From: Gemmataceae bacterium
GTDB taxonomy: Bacteria > Planctomycetota > Planctomycetia > Gemmatales > Gemmataceae
Direction: 5' to 3'
DNA length: 64,000 bases
Assembly (NCBI GenBank): GCA_025055795.1
Contig: JANWVV010000002.1
Coordinates: 1 to 64,000 of the forward strand
Position numbers and translations under genes: made by a program. The notes below the pieces were generated by a model. It searched no databases, was not told the origin of the DNA, and saw only the letters and a list, made by a program, of their open reading frames with translations. Of this stretch, positions 46,715 through 55,940 are shown in pieces. The stretch's first letter is position 1. Each line of letters begins with the position of its first letter.

Positions 46715-47974
46715 TCAGTAACCGTACTGCTGGATGACGGTGGCACAACGGCGTTCGATTTCGCTAAGCTGCTCTGGTGTCAAGGTATACCGATTGGTTT
46801 CATAACCGTCGGTCTGCTGCAGGTACCGCTGGAAGTAAGGCAGGGCCTGTTCGTAACCGGGTAGGGCTAAGGCGTCGTACAAACGTCGCAACTCGCCCAA
46901 CGGATCGCGCACCAGGTCCTCATAACGCAGTTCATGGACCTGTTCAGGTCGTAGTAGGGGTCGCGCCTGTGCCCAACGGCGGTACAGCAGATCGAAATGG
47001 TCAAAGACGCGGGGCCATAGATTGTCCCAGCCGGGTCGCTGCAGGCAATGACTCCGCGTCATCGATTGGAGCATGCGTACGGTGGAAGGAATCACCACGC
47101 GGGGATCCCGCACAATATGGACAAAGCGGGCCTGCGGAAACAGCTCCAGTAAAACGGGCACCCGGGCCATGTGCGGCGGAGACTTCAACACCAATGGTCG
47201 CGGATCACGATAACTCAGTAATTGCAAATAGCGATAAAAACCGCGTTTCCACTGCTGAAGCTGTCGAGGGCTCAGTCCCGACAGGTCTATAGCCCCGGGA
47301 GCCAAAGGGGCTGCTTGGGGAAAAGCCAAATCCGCATAGGAACTCGGCAGACCTAACAGACACAGAGCAAATTCATCCTCCTGCGGTTTCTCCCAACCGA
47401 CGACCATGTTATCCATGGGCCGTTGCTCGGGCGCCAGAAAATGCGCATAATTCTTGAAAAATCCTTCTGTCAAAAGAACCTGATTTGGATTAAAACAAGC
47501 AAAAAAATCGGGATAGGCAAACCGCGGATCACAGGCTAACAGTTCATGGAGTAACGTAGTTCCGGTCCGCCAATGTCCCACGACGAACAAAGGCGGATGA
47601 ACAATAGAGGTTTGCCGAATGCGGTCCCCGTGCCCACCGTGGCGTAAGTACCGCATCATGAGATTGACCGTCGAGCTGACTGTAATAATGGCCGCAATGT
47701 ACCAGTAGGGCGGATCAATCCGTCCCCGGACGCGGACGAGATAGCGTAGCCAGGTGAAAATATCAGTCCCTTCAAAGAAGCGTGGAGACCAGCGTCGCCG
47801 CCGTACTGCTGGGGCAGCACCGTCCGATTTTCCCTGACGCGACATCTGTACCACCGAGCCATTCTGTCGGTCGGATCGTCGTGGATCGCCCCAAGAAATA
47901 AGCGGTCGGCTCGATGATTGTGGCGTTTGTTGTCTAGTCAGCAGGGTGTCGAGACCGATCCCTTCCGGTGGCAT
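46715..47974 (-). CDS. Sulfotransferase family protein
   Basis: A 419-aa PAPS-dependent sulfotransferase-like protein. The 5'-phosphosulfate loop is FVVGHWRTGTTLLHELLACD (~120-140) and the 3'-phosphate motif is FVHIVRDPRVVIPSTVRML. The C-terminal part has ELRYEDLVRDPLGELRRLY. A hydrophobic segment (~80-100) may anchor it to the membrane. Substrate unknown: sulfated surface glycans or lipids are usual for the family. The start chosen is the ATG 9 nt after GGGGGAGG; an earlier ATG abuts that SD and cannot use it. Confidence 0.85.
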   Translation of the reverse strand: MPPEGIGLDTLLTRQQTPQSSSRPLISWGDPRRSDRQNGSVVQMSRQGKSDGAAPAVRRRRWSPRFFEGTDIFTWLRYLVRVRGRIDPPYWYIAAIITVSSTVNLMMRYLRHGGHGDRIRQTSIVHPPLFVVGHWRTGTTLLHELLACDPRFAYPDFFACFNPNQVLLTEGFFKNYAHFLAPEQRPMDNMVVGWEKPQEDEFALCLLGLPSSYADLAFPQAAPLAPGAIDLSGLSPRQLQQWKRGFYRYLQLLSYRDPRPLVLKSPPHMARVPVLLELFPQARFVHIVRDPRVVIPSTVRMLQSMTRSHCLQRPGWDNLWPRVFDHFDLLYRRWAQARPLLRPEQVHELRYEDLVRDPLGELRRLYDALALPGYEQALPYFQRYLQQTDGYETNRYTLTPEQLSEIERRCATVIQQYGY

Positions 47975-48499
47975 TGATAGCATCCTCCCCCGTCTTTGCC
48001 CTGCGCTCCTCCACCGAAGGAACATGTTAGGAGCTGAAGCCGGTCAATGACATGCCACTCCACTCATCCATGACCGGTCCCGGCTGGAAAACCCAATCGG
48101 ACTTCGTGTTACCTTACACGATGTGTTACCATACAGATTAATTAACAGCGTGTCAAAATTTCACGACCGCCTGCCTAATTTCTTTCTTTAAGTGAACTTG
48201 TGGAGTTCCGGTCCCTTTGGCGTTCGTTAATTCCTAGTCGCTTTCATAATGTCATTAACATCATAGCAAAAGTCCAGTAGGTCCATTCGCCTTAATTGTT
48301 GTGAGTTGTTATACCAACGTTTTTTTGAAGTTGCTTTTGCATCACCAAGGTACAAAAGATCACTAATAGCATTATCGTTTGTGAGCATTGACAGGGTTTT
48401 TGGGTCGCTACCACATTGTCAGCAATGGGGGAGTCAGGATAGCATGGCAAGGTCAGGGAGCTTCGAGCTGACGGAACGAGCAGATTCGGGGGCTTGGCT
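47975..48499. other. Divergent intergenic region before dnaX
   Basis: About 525 nt between the sulfotransferase and dnaX genes. TTGACA occurs at about 48389 on the plus strand but without a good -10 box. A signal-recognition-particle RNA, often near dnaX, was looked for and not found. Confidence 0.45.
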
Positions 48500-50599
48500 A
48501 TGGCAAGGCGAGCGGGGAGTGGCCGAAGTAAAGGTGAGGAACGGTCGACGGGCCCGGTTGATAACCCAACCGGAAGCACAGCGGCTAGTGCACCAGAGAC
48601 CAATGTACAACGTCCAAGTTCAGAGGCGGCAAATCCGTCTGCGAGCGGAACAAGCAGCGTTCGACAAGCGGTATCGGTTTCGACACCGGCTGAGGGTCAG
48701 TCGGGGCACTACACAGTGGTGGCTCGTCGGTATCGACCCAAACAGTTCAGCGATCTGATCGGTCAGGAACACGTGGCCCAAGCTTTGGTGCAGGCATTGC
48801 AGAGCGGACGGGTCGCCCATGCGTATTTGTTCACTGGCGCCCGAGGCGTAGGCAAGACCAGTACTGCCCGCATCCTGGCCAAAGCGCTAAACTGTGCGCG
48901 GGGCCCGACCCCGTATCCTTGCGATGAATGCGACATCTGCAAAGCCATTGCCACTGGTGAGGACGTCGACGTTCTGGAGATCGACGGGGCCAGCAACCGG
49001 GGTATCGAAGATGCCCGCGATCTGCGTTACAGCGTTGGCTTCCGACCCGCCCGGGCTCGTTTCAAAATTTTTATCATTGACGAAGTGCACATGCTGACGC
49101 GCGAAGCGTTCAACGCCTTGCTCAAGACTCTGGAAGAGCCACCCCCTCATGTCAAATTCATTTTTGCCACTACCGAAGTCCAGAAAATTCCTGTAACCAT
49201 TCTGTCCCGGTGCCAACGGTTTGATTTTGCTCACGTGCGTCCGGCCCAAATCAGCTGTCACTTGCAACGGATTGTACAGCAGGAGGGGCGAGAAGCTGAT
49301 ACGGAAGCGTTGCAATTGATTGCTCGCAAGGCCGCCGGTTCCATGCGTGATGCCCAATCGCTGCTGGACCAGTTGCTGGCCGCCGAAAGCGGTAAACTGA
49401 CCGTCGAGCGGGTCCGGCAGGTTCTCGGCCTTTCGGGAGAGGAACAGGTTTTACAACTGGCCGAGGCCATCTTCCGACGCGACGCTGCTACCGCTTTGCA
49501 ATTGCTCAGTCAATGGTACGACCAGGGGTTGCAAGCAGGAGAGTTGCTGGAACAATTGATTCAGCATTGGCGTAACCTGATGCTCATCAAATGCGCGGGT
49601 CCTGCTATCCGGGAATTGCCAATCGAGACTACGGTTATAGAGACCGTGCGGCGGCAAACGGAACAAGTATCGCTTGATACGATCCTGGCCGGTCTGGACG
49701 TCTGGACTGCAGCCAAGGCCCGTCTGCGGGACGCATATCAGGCTCAGGTATTGCTGGAGATGGCCGTGGTGCGACTAGCCCGAATGGACGAACTGCTTTC
49801 GGTCGGTGCCCTGTGGCAGCATCTGACCCAGGGGAGCATCATGGCAGTACCAACGGCTGGCCCGGCAAGTCCCCCTACTCCAGCAGATTCAACGTCTGGG
49901 GGTGTTTCCCGCCTTTCCACTCCCGCTGGCAGCGGTTCCCCACCCAGTTCTGCAACAGCTCCGGGAACCGTAAAAAAAAACTCTGATGCCAGGCCGAACG
50001 CCACCAGTCCAATAGGTCAGCGGGTCATCCCACTTAGTCCAGGCACTGTGGCCGAGGTGTGGGCCGAGTGCTTACGTCGCCTGGAGGAACGCTTTCGCAT
50101 TTTGGCTAATCATCTCAAACAAGCCATGCCTCCTCAACTGTCGGGGGCCAATACATTGGTGGTCCGCTTTGCCGCGCCGTACAATTCAGCATACGAGGCC
50201 TGCAGTGGCAACGAGGAATTTGCCCGCCGCCTCGAAGAAACCGTGCGGATGGTCACGGGACAACCGGTGCAGATCCGTTATGAGCGGGTACCGCTCCCCC
50301 CCGCTGCTAGTAGGGAAGCCTCTCCCTCTGGGGGAGTGGCAACCCCTTCCGCCCAACCGGTTGCTTCGACAACTACCTCCACTGGATCGCCTGGCTCGGG
50401 TGATCCCCGCCGCCATTGGCTGGAGCGACCCTTGTTCCGCAAAGCGGCCGAAACCCTCGGAGCCCAGATCATCCGCGTGGACGAAGGGTTCCAACCCCAG
50501 GAACCCTCAACACGGATGGATAGCCTCGCGGCAAACACTGGAACCGATGAGGATAACGAATCCATCAACACCGCCTACACTAGCAATGACGAGAACTAA
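48500..50599 (+). CDS. dnaX: DNA polymerase III tau/gamma subunit DnaX
   Basis: Clamp-loader ATPase and polymerase organiser. Walker A is GARGVGKTS (G113-T120); zinc cysteines are C132, C141, C144 and C147; Walker B IIDEVHML is near 192; the arginine-finger SRC motif is in ILSRCQRFDF. Domain III and a Pro/Ser-rich linker follow, then the tau-specific C-terminal region (~505-699). The linker contains nine consecutive A, a slippage site (separate entry). The first ~70 residues are a Ser/Gly-rich extension not usual for DnaX; a GTG near residue 73 could be the true start, but GGGGG precedes the ATG used. YbaB follows after 2 nt. Confidence 0.95.
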   Translation: MARRAGSGRSKGEERSTGPVDNPTGSTAASAPETNVQRPSSEAANPSASGTSSVRQAVSVSTPAEGQSGHYTVVARRYRPKQFSDLIGQEHVAQALVQALQSGRVAHAYLFTGARGVGKTSTARILAKALNCARGPTPYPCDECDICKAIATGEDVDVLEIDGASNRGIEDARDLRYSVGFRPARARFKIFIIDEVHMLTREAFNALLKTLEEPPPHVKFIFATTEVQKIPVTILSRCQRFDFAHVRPAQISCHLQRIVQQEGREADTEALQLIARKAAGSMRDAQSLLDQLLAAESGKLTVERVRQVLGLSGEEQVLQLAEAIFRRDAATALQLLSQWYDQGLQAGELLEQLIQHWRNLMLIKCAGPAIRELPIETTVIETVRRQTEQVSLDTILAGLDVWTAAKARLRDAYQAQVLLEMAVVRLARMDELLSVGALWQHLTQGSIMAVPTAGPASPPTPADSTSGGVSRLSTPAGSGSPPSSATAPGTVKKNSDARPNATSPIGQRVIPLSPGTVAEVWAECLRRLEERFRILANHLKQAMPPQLSGANTLVVRFAAPYNSAYEACSGNEEFARRLEETVRMVTGQPVQIRYERVPLPPAASREASPSGGVATPSAQPVASTTTSTGSPGSGDPRRHWLERPLFRKAAETLGAQIIRVDEGFQPQEPSTRMDSLAANTGTDEDNESINTAYTSNDEN
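49972..49980 (+). promoter_or_regulatory. A9 slippery tract in dnaX (candidate gamma-forming site)
   Basis: Nine A residues span codons Val-Lys-Lys-Asn (V491 to N494) in the linker between domain III and the tau C-terminus. Adding one A, or a ribosomal -1 shift, gives K-K-K-L then an immediate TGA, a product of about 495 aa. Losing one A gives about 13 alternative codons then TAG. Either would yield a gamma-sized protein. Thermus thermophilus dnaX uses an A9 run for transcriptional slippage to gamma (established knowledge). Confidence 0.6.
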
Positions 50600-50601
50600 C
50601 C

Positions 50602-50955
50602 ATGTTCAAGGAAATTGGACAACTCATGCAACTATTACGTAACCAGGGAAAATTGCAGGAAGAGTTGGAAAAATTCCGCCAACAACTGGGTTCAATTGTG
50701 GTGGAAGCCACGGCCGGTGGCGGCTACGTAACGGCTAAAGTGAATGGCCGGCTGGAATTAGTGGATCTGCGTCTGTCCGACGACTTACTGGACTTGCACG
50801 ATCGCGAAATGATGGAAGACTTGATTGTAGCAGCGGTCAATCAGGCGCTGACATTAGCACGCCAACGGATCGCTGAAGAAGGGGCCAAAATGGCTACCCA
50901 AATGGGCCTGGCTAACCTCTGGCAAAATATGCCTGGCTTGACACCGGGAAGCTGA
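50602..50955 (+). CDS. YbaB/EbfC nucleoid-associated protein
   Basis: A 117-aa DNA-binding protein of the YbaB/EbfC family: N-terminal helix (MFKEIGQLMQLLRNQGKLQEE), central strands VVEATAGGGYVTAKVNG, and a C-terminal helix with EDLIVAAVNQALTLAR. Members form dimers and bind DNA; dnaX-ybaB-recR is a conserved gene order. It begins 2 nt after dnaX, so translational coupling is likely. The C-terminus GLANLWQNMPGLTPGS is slightly longer than in E. coli YbaB. Confidence 0.93.
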   Translation: MFKEIGQLMQLLRNQGKLQEELEKFRQQLGSIVVEATAGGGYVTAKVNGRLELVDLRLSDDLLDLHDREMMEDLIVAAVNQALTLARQRIAEEGAKMATQMGLANLWQNMPGLTPGS

Positions 50956-51194
50956 CCGAATGTGTGTAAACAGCTACAGCGAGTAAAATCTAACAAATAT
51001 GAACATTTTTACCCAATCAGCATCGACCTTCCAGGATGTGCCGACAATTACTTTGATGCATTACGTATTGTGTGGGGCTAGTAGATGGTGTCGTAGGACC
51101 CCCGCACGGATGGTAGAAATTGGTTGCACCTAAGGGCAACCGGCAACAGGGTCAACGCAAGTCTTGTTGCGATACACCGGGAGGTAACGTAGGT

Positions 51195-51800
51195 GTGGCG
51201 GTGACGGAACAAGGTGTTCTCGGCGAGGTACTTCAAGAGCTGGCCCGGCTCCCCGGCATTGGGCCAAAAAGTGCGGAGCGCATTGCTCATTTTCTTTTGG
51301 CAGGGGATCGAAGCCGGGCCAAGGCCCTGGCCGATGTGCTCCAACGAGCTGTCGAACGGATCCACCAGTGCCGCGAATGTTTTAACCTGACGGATCAGGA
51401 ATTGTGTCCGATCTGTCAGGACCCTAAGCGAGACGGCAGCGTACTGTGCGTGGTGGAAACGCCACGCGACGTAAGTGCTTTCGAGCGGATCGGCCGGTAC
51501 CGGGGACGTTACCACGTCCTGGGTGGTCGTCTAGCCCCTTTGGAAAACGTCGGTCCGGAACGATTGACCCTGGATGCTCTATTACAACGGGTCCAACGGG
51601 GAGGAGTGCGGGAAGTGATTCTGGCCACTAGTCCTACCTTGGAAGGTGACGGCACCGCATTGTACGTGGCCAATTTGCTTCGTCCCACCGGCGTGGCCAT
51701 CACCCGTCTGGCTCGCGGCCTGCCCACCGGTGGTTCCCTGGAACTGGCCAACCCGCAGATGCTGGCCGACGCCTTGGAGGGACGCCGCACCTTCCACTAA
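51195..51800 (+). CDS. recR: Recombination mediator RecR
   Basis: RecR acts with RecO (and RecF) to load RecA at gaps. The 201-aa protein has a helix-hairpin-helix (LPGIGPKSAERIAHFLL), a C4 zinc finger (C59, C62, C71, C74) and a TOPRIM domain with CVVETPRDVSAFE and YHVLGGRLAPLENVGPE. The GTG start is set by GGGAGG 9 nt upstream and by family length; an upstream extension is non-homologous. It completes the dnaX-ybaB-recR cluster, separated from ybaB by about 240 nt. Confidence 0.95.
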   Translation: MAVTEQGVLGEVLQELARLPGIGPKSAERIAHFLLAGDRSRAKALADVLQRAVERIHQCRECFNLTDQELCPICQDPKRDGSVLCVVETPRDVSAFERIGRYRGRYHVLGGRLAPLENVGPERLTLDALLQRVQRGGVREVILATSPTLEGDGTALYVANLLRPTGVAITRLARGLPTGGSLELANPQMLADALEGRRTFH

Positions 51801-51837
51801 ACCCATCAGGAATTCGCCCACTTGCTTGACGGGCTTG

Positions 51838-51861
51838 CCTTCCGGGATTTCCCCGGGAAGG
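51838..51861 (+). terminator. Hairpin between recR and rpoN
   Basis: CCTTCCGGG and CCCGGGAAGG pair with a single bulge around a 5-nt loop. No T-tract follows, so it is not a standard intrinsic terminator. It could be a partial terminator or affect the rpoN leader, lying 35 nt before the rpoN start. Confidence 0.35.
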
Positions 51862-51895
51862 ATGCCTCACCGCGGCAGGGGAGGAGACGGTACGC

Positions 51896-53539
51896 ATGAG
51901 TTCGCTGCGCCTGGGAATGGACATGCAGTTGATCCAGGGCCAGAAGATGATCCTGGCTCCCCGCATGATCCAGTCCATGGAAATTTTGCAGCTACCACTG
52001 ACCGATCTCCAGGCCCGCATCGAGCGGGAGCTGCAAGAAAACCCGTTTTTGGAGGTGCGGGAAAAGCTAGGCGCCCCCGAGACCACCCGTCACCAGGATG
52101 AGATGCCGGTCGAGCCCCTGTCGTACGACGACGGCGGGGCCAGCGAATACGCTCGGCTGGAACAACTTAACCGGGAGTGGGAAGGGGTGTTCGATGAGGA
52201 CAGCGAGCCGCGCATTAGCCGGGCGGCCGCGGAAGAGGCTGCCGACCGCAAACTGGAAGTAATGGCCAACATGCCGGCCCGGCCCCCATCCCTCCAGGAT
52301 CACCTGGCCGCTCAGATCGCTGAATGGGACCTCGGCGAGCGGCAACGCCGCCTGGCACTGCACATCTGCTCGTATATCGATCGGACAGGCTATCTGGGTA
52401 CGCGGCTGACCGTGGGTGCTGGTCGAAGTGGCAAGGAGGGGGGAGAGGAAATCTTCCGCCCCGTCTCCCTTAGCGAAATCGCTGCCAGTTTCGATGATCA
52501 GCCCGTCTCTGTTGAAGAAGTCGAGGATGTTCTAATCAACGTCGTCCAGAAGCTGGATCCGCCCGGCGTCGGGGCCCGAAGCATCGCCGAATGCCTATTG
52601 TTACAAATTACCGAGGAAACTCCCTATGCCGAGGTCCTACGTGTACTGATCCGGGACCACCTCGAGGACATTGCCCACAACCGCATCCCGGCCATCCAAC
52701 GGGCCACCCGCTGGGACATCCCGACCATTCAGGCCGCCATTGAAGCACTCCGCCATCATCTGGACCCTAAGCCCGGTCTACGATACGCTACGGGGGAAGC
52801 CCGTTATGTCCTACCCGATGTCATCGTCGAACGCAGCGATGACGGCCAATACACGGTCCGCCTGGTCGAGGACTGGGTCCCGCCCATTCGTATCAGTCGG
52901 CGAACCGTAGCCCTGTTGCGACGCACCGACCTGGACGAAAAAGTGCGGGCGGAACTCCGCAAAAAACTCCAGGCAGCCGATTGGTTGGTCAAAGCAGTCG
53001 AGCAACGCCGTAATACCCTCTTGAAAGTAACCCAGGCCATCATCGAGCGGCAACGTCCCTTTCTGGAGTGGGGCCCCGAACACATCCAGCCGTTGAAAAT
53101 GCAGCAGATCGCCGAGCAGGTCGGGGTCCACGTAACCACCGTCAGCCGGGCGGTCGACGACAAATGGGTCCAGACTCCCCGTGGCCTTTTCCCTTTGAAA
53201 CGCTTCTTTGGCGGTGGCAAAGCCAACGAGCAAACCGGAGAAGACGTCGCCTACGAAGTGATCAAGCAAAAGTTACTGGAACTGATCGCCCAGGAAGACA
53301 AGGCCAACCCTTTGTCGGACGAAGAGTTGGTGGCTCGTCTGAATGCCGCGGGCTACCCCGTCAAGCGCCGTACGGTAACCAAGTATCGCCAGTTGCTCAA
53401 CATACCGTCGAGCCGGCAACGTAAGGACTGGTCGCGGGCGGAGTTGGCCACCCGCGGCGCAGCGGAGAGCGCCTCGGCAGTTCCCCCGCCGGCAACCGAT
53501 GGAGCACCGGCTGTATCCCCAACCCCATCGCCACCATGA
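51896..53539 (+). CDS. rpoN: RNA polymerase sigma-54 factor RpoN
   Basis: Alternative sigma factor recognising -24/-12 promoters and needing AAA+ enhancer-binding activators. Region I is at ~1-50 (MQLIQGQKMILAPRMIQSMEILQLPL, written here as the Gln/Leu-rich signature). An acidic region II is followed by the core-binding domain (LDPPGVGARSIAECLLLQ), the helix-turn-helix (MQQIAEQVGVHVTTVSRAVD) and the RpoN box near ~490 (KRRTVTKYRQLLNIPSSRQR). A Pro/Ala tail extends beyond the box. GGGGAGGAG precedes the ATG. Its last bases overlap the carboxylase start by ATGA. Confidence 0.97.
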   Translation: MSSLRLGMDMQLIQGQKMILAPRMIQSMEILQLPLTDLQARIERELQENPFLEVREKLGAPETTRHQDEMPVEPLSYDDGGASEYARLEQLNREWEGVFDEDSEPRISRAAAEEAADRKLEVMANMPARPPSLQDHLAAQIAEWDLGERQRRLALHICSYIDRTGYLGTRLTVGAGRSGKEGGEEIFRPVSLSEIAASFDDQPVSVEEVEDVLINVVQKLDPPGVGARSIAECLLLQITEETPYAEVLRVLIRDHLEDIAHNRIPAIQRATRWDIPTIQAAIEALRHHLDPKPGLRYATGEARYVLPDVIVERSDDGQYTVRLVEDWVPPIRISRRTVALLRRTDLDEKVRAELRKKLQAADWLVKAVEQRRNTLLKVTQAIIERQRPFLEWGPEHIQPLKMQQIAEQVGVHVTTVSRAVDDKWVQTPRGLFPLKRFFGGGKANEQTGEDVAYEVIKQKLLELIAQEDKANPLSDEELVARLNAAGYPVKRRTVTKYRQLLNIPSSRQRKDWSRAELATRGAAESASAVPPPATDGAPAVSPTPSPP

Positions 53540-55095
53540 TTCCCGACTTCCGCGCTGAGGAAGAACGCCTCCGTCAAGGGGGCGGTGCCACTGCTATCGC
53601 CCGCCAGCACGCCAAGGGCCGGCTGACGGCCCGGGAACGCCTGGCCCGCTTACTGGATGACCCCAACGACTGGTTCGAATTGGGGCTATGGGCAGCCTGG
53701 AATATGTACACCGAATGGGGCGGTGCCCCGGCTGCAGGTGTCATCACGGGTATAGGCCGCGTCGCCCAGCATCACGTTTTGGTCATCGCTAACGATGCGA
53801 CCGTCAAGGCCGGGGCCTTTTTCCCCATGACGGTGAAAAAGGTACTGCGGGCCCAACGGATTGCGCGCGAGCAGCACCTGCCTCTGCTTTACCTGGTCGA
53901 CTCCGCAGGCGTGTTCCTTCCCCTCCAAGATGAAGTTTTCCCGGATGAGGATGACTTCGGCCGCATCTTCCGCAACAACGCGGTTTTTTCCGCCGAGGGC
54001 TTGCCCCAGATCGCGGCGATCATGGGCAACTGCGTAGCCGGCGGGGCCTATCTACCAGTATTGTGCGACACGTTGCTGATGACCGAAGGCAGCGGTCTGT
54101 ACCTGGCGGGTCCTGCTCTAGTCAAAGCAGCCATCGGACAGGTTGTCGATTCGGAGACTCTAGGCGGTGCACGCATGCATGCGGCCATTAGCGGGACCAT
54201 TGATTTCCGTGAACCCGATGACATCACCTGCATTGCCCGACTACGTCGCCTGGTGGCCAACCTGCCCGCAGATCCGCCATTCACCCCCGTGAGCGATCGC
54301 CCATTCGATGCGGAACCGTTCACACAACCGGAATATGATGTCCGCGACTTGCTTGCCTGCATCCTCGATCCAGACGCCCCGTTTGACGAATACAAAGCCG
54401 AATACGGTCAGACCCTGGTGTGCGGTTTCGCCCGCCTGGCGGGTCAGCCCATCGGGATCGTTGCCAACCAACGCAAGCGGGTCAAGCCGGCAGACGGCCC
54501 TATCCAGTTCGGCGGCGTCATTTATGTTGACTCGGCGGACAAGGCCGCCCGCTTCGTGATGGACTGCAACCAGATGCGACTACCCATCATGTTTTTACAG
54601 AACGTCAATGGCTTCATGGTTGGGCGGGAAGCTGAACAAGCGGGGATTATCCGTGCGGGCGCCAAACTAGTCAACGTCATTGCCAACAGCGTCGTGCCCA
54701 AAATCACCCTGATCACCGGCGGTTCGTTTGGTGCCGGCAACTACGCCCTGTGTGGCAAGGCGTTCGATCCGCGTTTCATTTTCGCCTGGCCGACCGCTCA
54801 GTACGCAGTCATGGGAGGAGAGCAAGCTGCCGATACCCTTCTTGACATCCAGGTGCAGGCTTTGCAGCGAGCGGGCCGCACCCCCGACGCGACCGAACTC
54901 GAACAACTCCGCCAACAGGTGCGTCAGGCCTATGCCCAGCAGATGGACGTCCGCTATGCCGCCGCCCGTTTGTGGGTGGATGCCATCATCCGACCGGAAC
55001 AGACCCGCTCCGTCCTGGCTCTGGCCGTACAACTAGCTCTTCGCCCCCAGCACCGGCCCCTCTCTTCATTTCGCACAGGGGTACTACAAGTGTAA
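53536..55095 (+). CDS. Acyl-CoA carboxylase carboxyltransferase subunit
   Basis: Transfers carboxyl from biotin to an acyl-CoA (methylcrotonyl-, propionyl- or acetyl-CoA type). The 519-aa protein has both crotonase-fold halves: N-terminal ARQHAKGRLTARERLARLLDD, VIANDATVKAGAFFPMTVKK, and C-terminal FLQNVNGFMVGREAEQAGI with a GAGNYALCGKAFDPRFIFAWP oxyanion segment. The sequence most resembles methylcrotonyl-CoA carboxylase beta chains; substrate not assignable by eye. It overlaps rpoN by ATGA. No biotin-carboxylase alpha chain is nearby. Confidence 0.9.
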   Translation: MIPDFRAEEERLRQGGGATAIARQHAKGRLTARERLARLLDDPNDWFELGLWAAWNMYTEWGGAPAAGVITGIGRVAQHHVLVIANDATVKAGAFFPMTVKKVLRAQRIAREQHLPLLYLVDSAGVFLPLQDEVFPDEDDFGRIFRNNAVFSAEGLPQIAAIMGNCVAGGAYLPVLCDTLLMTEGSGLYLAGPALVKAAIGQVVDSETLGGARMHAAISGTIDFREPDDITCIARLRRLVANLPADPPFTPVSDRPFDAEPFTQPEYDVRDLLACILDPDAPFDEYKAEYGQTLVCGFARLAGQPIGIVANQRKRVKPADGPIQFGGVIYVDSADKAARFVMDCNQMRLPIMFLQNVNGFMVGREAEQAGIIRAGAKLVNVIANSVVPKITLITGGSFGAGNYALCGKAFDPRFIFAWPTAQYAVMGGEQAADTLLDIQVQALQRAGRTPDATELEQLRQQVRQAYAQQMDVRYAAARLWVDAIIRPEQTRSVLALAVQLALRPQHRPLSSFRTGVLQV

Positions 55096-55204
55096 CCCCC
55101 CAGCTGTAACTCGTGCTGGCATCGTTGCCACTCCCCTAACACTCACGCATTCGATCAACCGCGAGGAGGAATCCACCCGCCCACAGGGAACGGGATACGG
55201 CCCC

Positions 55205-55234
55205 TTGACGCGTGCCCTATCTGGCTTTTAGGAT
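55205..55234 (+). promoter_or_regulatory. Sigma-70-type promoter for tRNA-Leu
   Basis: TTGACG and TAGGAT separated by 18 nt, followed by the tRNA about 26 nt later. Spacing and place fit a tRNA promoter; the -10 box is imperfect. Confidence 0.45.
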
Positions 55235-55260
55235 ATTTATGCTCAGTCATCACCATATGG

Positions 55261-55344
55261 GCCGCGGTGGCGGAATTGGCAGACGCGCCAGATTCAGGTT
55301 CTGGTGACCGAAAGGTCGTGGAGGTTCAACTCCTCTCCGCGGCA
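55261..55344 (+). tRNA. tRNA-Leu (anticodon CAG)
   Basis: An 84-nt cloverleaf. The acceptor GCCGCGG pairs with CCGCGGC, with discriminator A. The anticodon stem CCAGA/TCTGG holds loop TTCAGGT, anticodon CAG. There is a long class II variable arm (GACC GAAA GGTC), and a T-arm of 5 bp with loop TTCAACT. CCA is not encoded. It decodes CUG. Confidence 0.96.
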
Positions 55345-55940
55345 CCTGTTTTAATACCGATGCTCACTAGACCTCCCTTGCGCACATCGCCTGCCGAAGG
55401 TTTCCTCGATTTCCCTCAAAAGTAGCCTCCCAAAGAAAAAACCTGATGGCTTCGAGAATGTCAGCAGGTCGGCTGCTTTGCTCTATCAGCTAATCTTTGC
55501 CCATTTTGCACCAGTTGCCGCAGGGCTACCCCGCTTGTGTTGGACGTTCATAAGGGCCATTCGTGCCGGCCTGCAAGCCCGCGGTCGCCCCAACGGTTGT
55601 AAAAAAGTCCGCTGCGCAAGTCCGGTAGGTTATCCCGTTCATACACTGAGCACCCCACCATCCCTCATGGGAGTGCAATGAATTGCTGTCGGGAATGCAC
55701 ACCTGCCGGTGGAAAAAGAGGAAGTGAGCGGAAGACCGATACCTGGAAATGTAATAAATCAGCACACGCGATAACCTGCCTGAAGTTCTCATCCCGCCTT
55801 CAGCGATCGCTCAGCAACGTTTCACCCCTAGCTAGCCATAATGCTGATGAATCGTGAGTGAAGACTCTGCAATTTACTGATGATGACATCAGCCTTTGGG
55901 ACCCAAAACCACACACCTGTATGGATGGAGGTGCCTGATC
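55345..55940. other. Intergenic region after tRNA-Leu
   Basis: About 600 nt without a supportable gene. RNase P RNA-like signatures were looked for and not found. A dyad near its right end is listed separately. Confidence 0.45.
55877..55892. promoter_or_regulatory. 6-4-6 dyad upstream of the YqaE-type gene
   Basis: CTGATG-ATGA-CATCAG, about 50 nt before the ATG of the small membrane protein. Could be an operator or a 5' UTR hairpin. Confidence 0.3.

Noticed and set aside
48292-48500. Signal recognition particle RNA near dnaX
   Set aside because: A GGTCAGG is present but the GGAAG and AGCAGC core of helix 8 does not follow at the right spacing.
55345-55940. RNase P RNA or other structured RNA
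   Set aside because: No GAGGAAAGTCC-type P4 signature on either strand.
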